This document shows positions 63,098-64,000 of a DNA stretch of 64,000 nucleotides, in pieces. The notes beneath the pieces were generated by a model. That model did not search any database. It was not told where the DNA came from and saw only the letters and a program-made list of their open reading frames with translations. The stretch's first letter is position 1. Every line of letters starts with the position of its first letter. Origin of the DNA: Bacteroidia bacterium (lineage in GTDB: Bacteria; Bacteroidota; Bacteroidia; Flavobacteriales; Flavobacteriaceae); assembly GCA_030427735.1 (NCBI GenBank), contig JAUIBP010000010.1:1-64000 (forward strand), given 5' to 3'. The position numbers and the translations under genes were made by a program.

Positions 63098-63261
63098 AAA
63101 GAAGGCTGTTTAAAAAAGTTGATTTTTTTCGTCAATCTGAATTTATTTAACTTCGTTGAATCTTCGATTTCAGATTCTCATAATTATTGAATTTCAATAT
63201 GATGAGATTCTGTGTCAAGCACAGAATGACGCCCTTTTTAACTTTTTAAACAGCCTTCTTT
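63098..63261. repeat. Terminator-nested palindromic repeat, copy C (inverted)
   Basis: A 19-bp perfect inverted repeat (63098-63116 with 63243-63261), extended by a few bases with one bulge, flanks a 102-bp core (63130-63231). The core is the same as copies A and B in reverse orientation, with about 20 extra bases near its left part (around 63150-63170). The arm sequence (GAAGGCTGTTTAAAAA) is unique to this locus. It lies between the convergent T9SS-protein gene and rlmN, almost reaching the rlmN stop codon. Confidence 0.85.
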
Positions 63262-63262
63262 T

Positions 63263-64000
63263 TTAACTCTTATTAGCCAACTGCCCGCAAGCCGCATCAA
63301 TATCTTTACCTCGCGATCGGCGTATAGTAACAGTTATATTATTAGCTTCCAAAACCTTGACATACATATCGATTGCCTCGGAATTGGCTTGTTGAAATTC
63401 TCCATCGTCTATCGGATTATATTCGATAAGATTAACTTTACTAGGAGCAAATTTACAGAACTGCACTAAAGCATCAACGTCTTTTCGCTTATCGTTTATG
63501 CCTTTCCAAACCACATACTCGTAGGTAATCCTACTTTTCGTTTTACTGTACCAATATTCTAAAGCACTTCGCAAATCGGCTAACGGAAATGTAGCATTAA
63601 ACGGCATGATGGACGTTCTAACCTCATCGATTGCCGAATGCAACGAAACGGCGAGTTTAAACTTTACTTCATCATCGGCCATCTTCCGAATCATTTTTGG
63701 CACCCCGGAAGTTGAAACCGTAATACGTCTGGGAGACATTCCCAAACCTTCATCATCGGTAATTTTATCGATAGCTTTAAGTACATTATTATAATTCATA
63801 AGTGGTTCGCCCATGCCCATAAATACAATATTACTTAGCGGACGGTCGTGATATAATCTACTTTCGTTATCGATAGCAACTACCTGATCGTAAATCTCGT
63901 CTGGATTTAAATTTCGCATGCGCTTTAATCGTGCTGTAGCACAAAAACGACAATCTAAACTACAGCCTACTTGGCTAGATACACAAGCGGTTGTTCTGGA
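63263..64000 (-). CDS. rlmN: 23S rRNA (adenine-2503-C2)-methyltransferase, 3' part
   Basis: RlmN is a radical-SAM enzyme that methylates A2503 of 23S rRNA and A37 of some tRNAs. The visible 245 residues are the C-terminal part; the N-terminus lies beyond the right edge. The frame is open to 64000 and contains the cluster motif CSLDCRFC (63964-63941), preceded by TTACVSSQVG. Further marks are NIVFMGMGEPLMNYNNVLKAI, SPRRITVSTSGVPKMI, NLIEYNPI and the catalytic C-terminal Cys in DIDAACGQL. The ATG at 63919 is internal and not the start. Confidence 0.97.
   Translation of the reverse strand, partial: SRTTACVSSQVGCSLDCRFCATARLKRMRNLNPDEIYDQVVAIDNESRLYHDRPLSNIVFMGMGEPLMNYNNVLKAIDKITDDEGLGMSPRRITVSTSGVPKMIRKMADDEVKFKLAVSLHSAIDEVRTSIMPFNATFPLADLRSALEYWYSKTKSRITYEYVVWKGINDKRKDVDALVQFCKFAPSKVNLIEYNPIDDGEFQQANSEAIDMYVKVLEANNITVTIRRSRGKDIDAACGQLANKS

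Overview
The window reads as chromosome of a marine or alga/plant-polymer-degrading member of the Flavobacteriaceae (Bacteroidota). The grounds are low G+C, gldB/gldC gliding lipoprotein genes, an exosortase F (XrtF) pair, a SusC/SusD polysaccharide utilisation locus (PUL), a type IX secretion sorting tail, and several TAnnTTTG promoter -7 elements of the Bacteroidota type. I see no tRNA, rRNA, insertion sequence, prophage or CRISPR array.

Layout. 1-1027: 5' part of a secreted protein with near-identical fibronectin III repeats. 1222-4002: XrtF and its partner, a GAF/fRMsr-like protein and an FtsX/MacB permease. 4156-11300: purH, then the overlapping rod-shape operon mreB-mreC-mreD-mrdA-rodA. 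11438-17196: M20 peptidase, D-lactate dehydrogenase, then VOC protein, SDR/DUF2867 protein and photolyase. 17193-23259: a tightly overlapping zeaxanthin-type carotenoid operon (crtI-crtB-unknown-crtZ-lycopene cyclase) preceded by a fasciclin lipoprotein and a divergent CarH-type B12-dependent MerR photoreceptor. Together with the photolyase this forms a light-response island.

23689-43745: a PUL with SusC, SusD, a surface glycan-binding lipoprotein, GH2, GH3, BACON-GH5, an AraC regulator, an SDR plus FAH-family hydrolase pair fitting the end of oxidative L-fucose catabolism, GH95, and a convergent CE20-like acetylesterase. A GH43 arabinofuranosidase-like gene lies at 46907-48421. The set best fits acetylated, fucosylated xyloglucan (inference), but no GH31 alpha-xylosidase is present in the window.

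43920-51560: envelope proteins of unknown role (DUF2490, DUF2092, DUF6515, a His/Asn-rich lipoprotein), an orphan zinc-binding-type lipoprotein and a decayed SnoaL/NTF2-like gene. 51648-56512: gldC-gldB, nadE, an atypical response regulator with Glu in place of the phospho-acceptor Asp, and dnaG whose N-terminal zinc ribbon has lost all four ligands. 56688-64000: Xaa-Pro dipeptidyl-peptidase, an ECF sigma/anti-sigma-like/outer-membrane-protein trio, a polyprenyl diphosphate synthase, a T9SS-secreted protein and the 3' part of rlmN.

The most unusual non-coding signal is a dispersed palindromic repeat (about 80-100 bp, three copies). Each copy sits in the loop of a different, locus-specific terminator stem between convergent genes.
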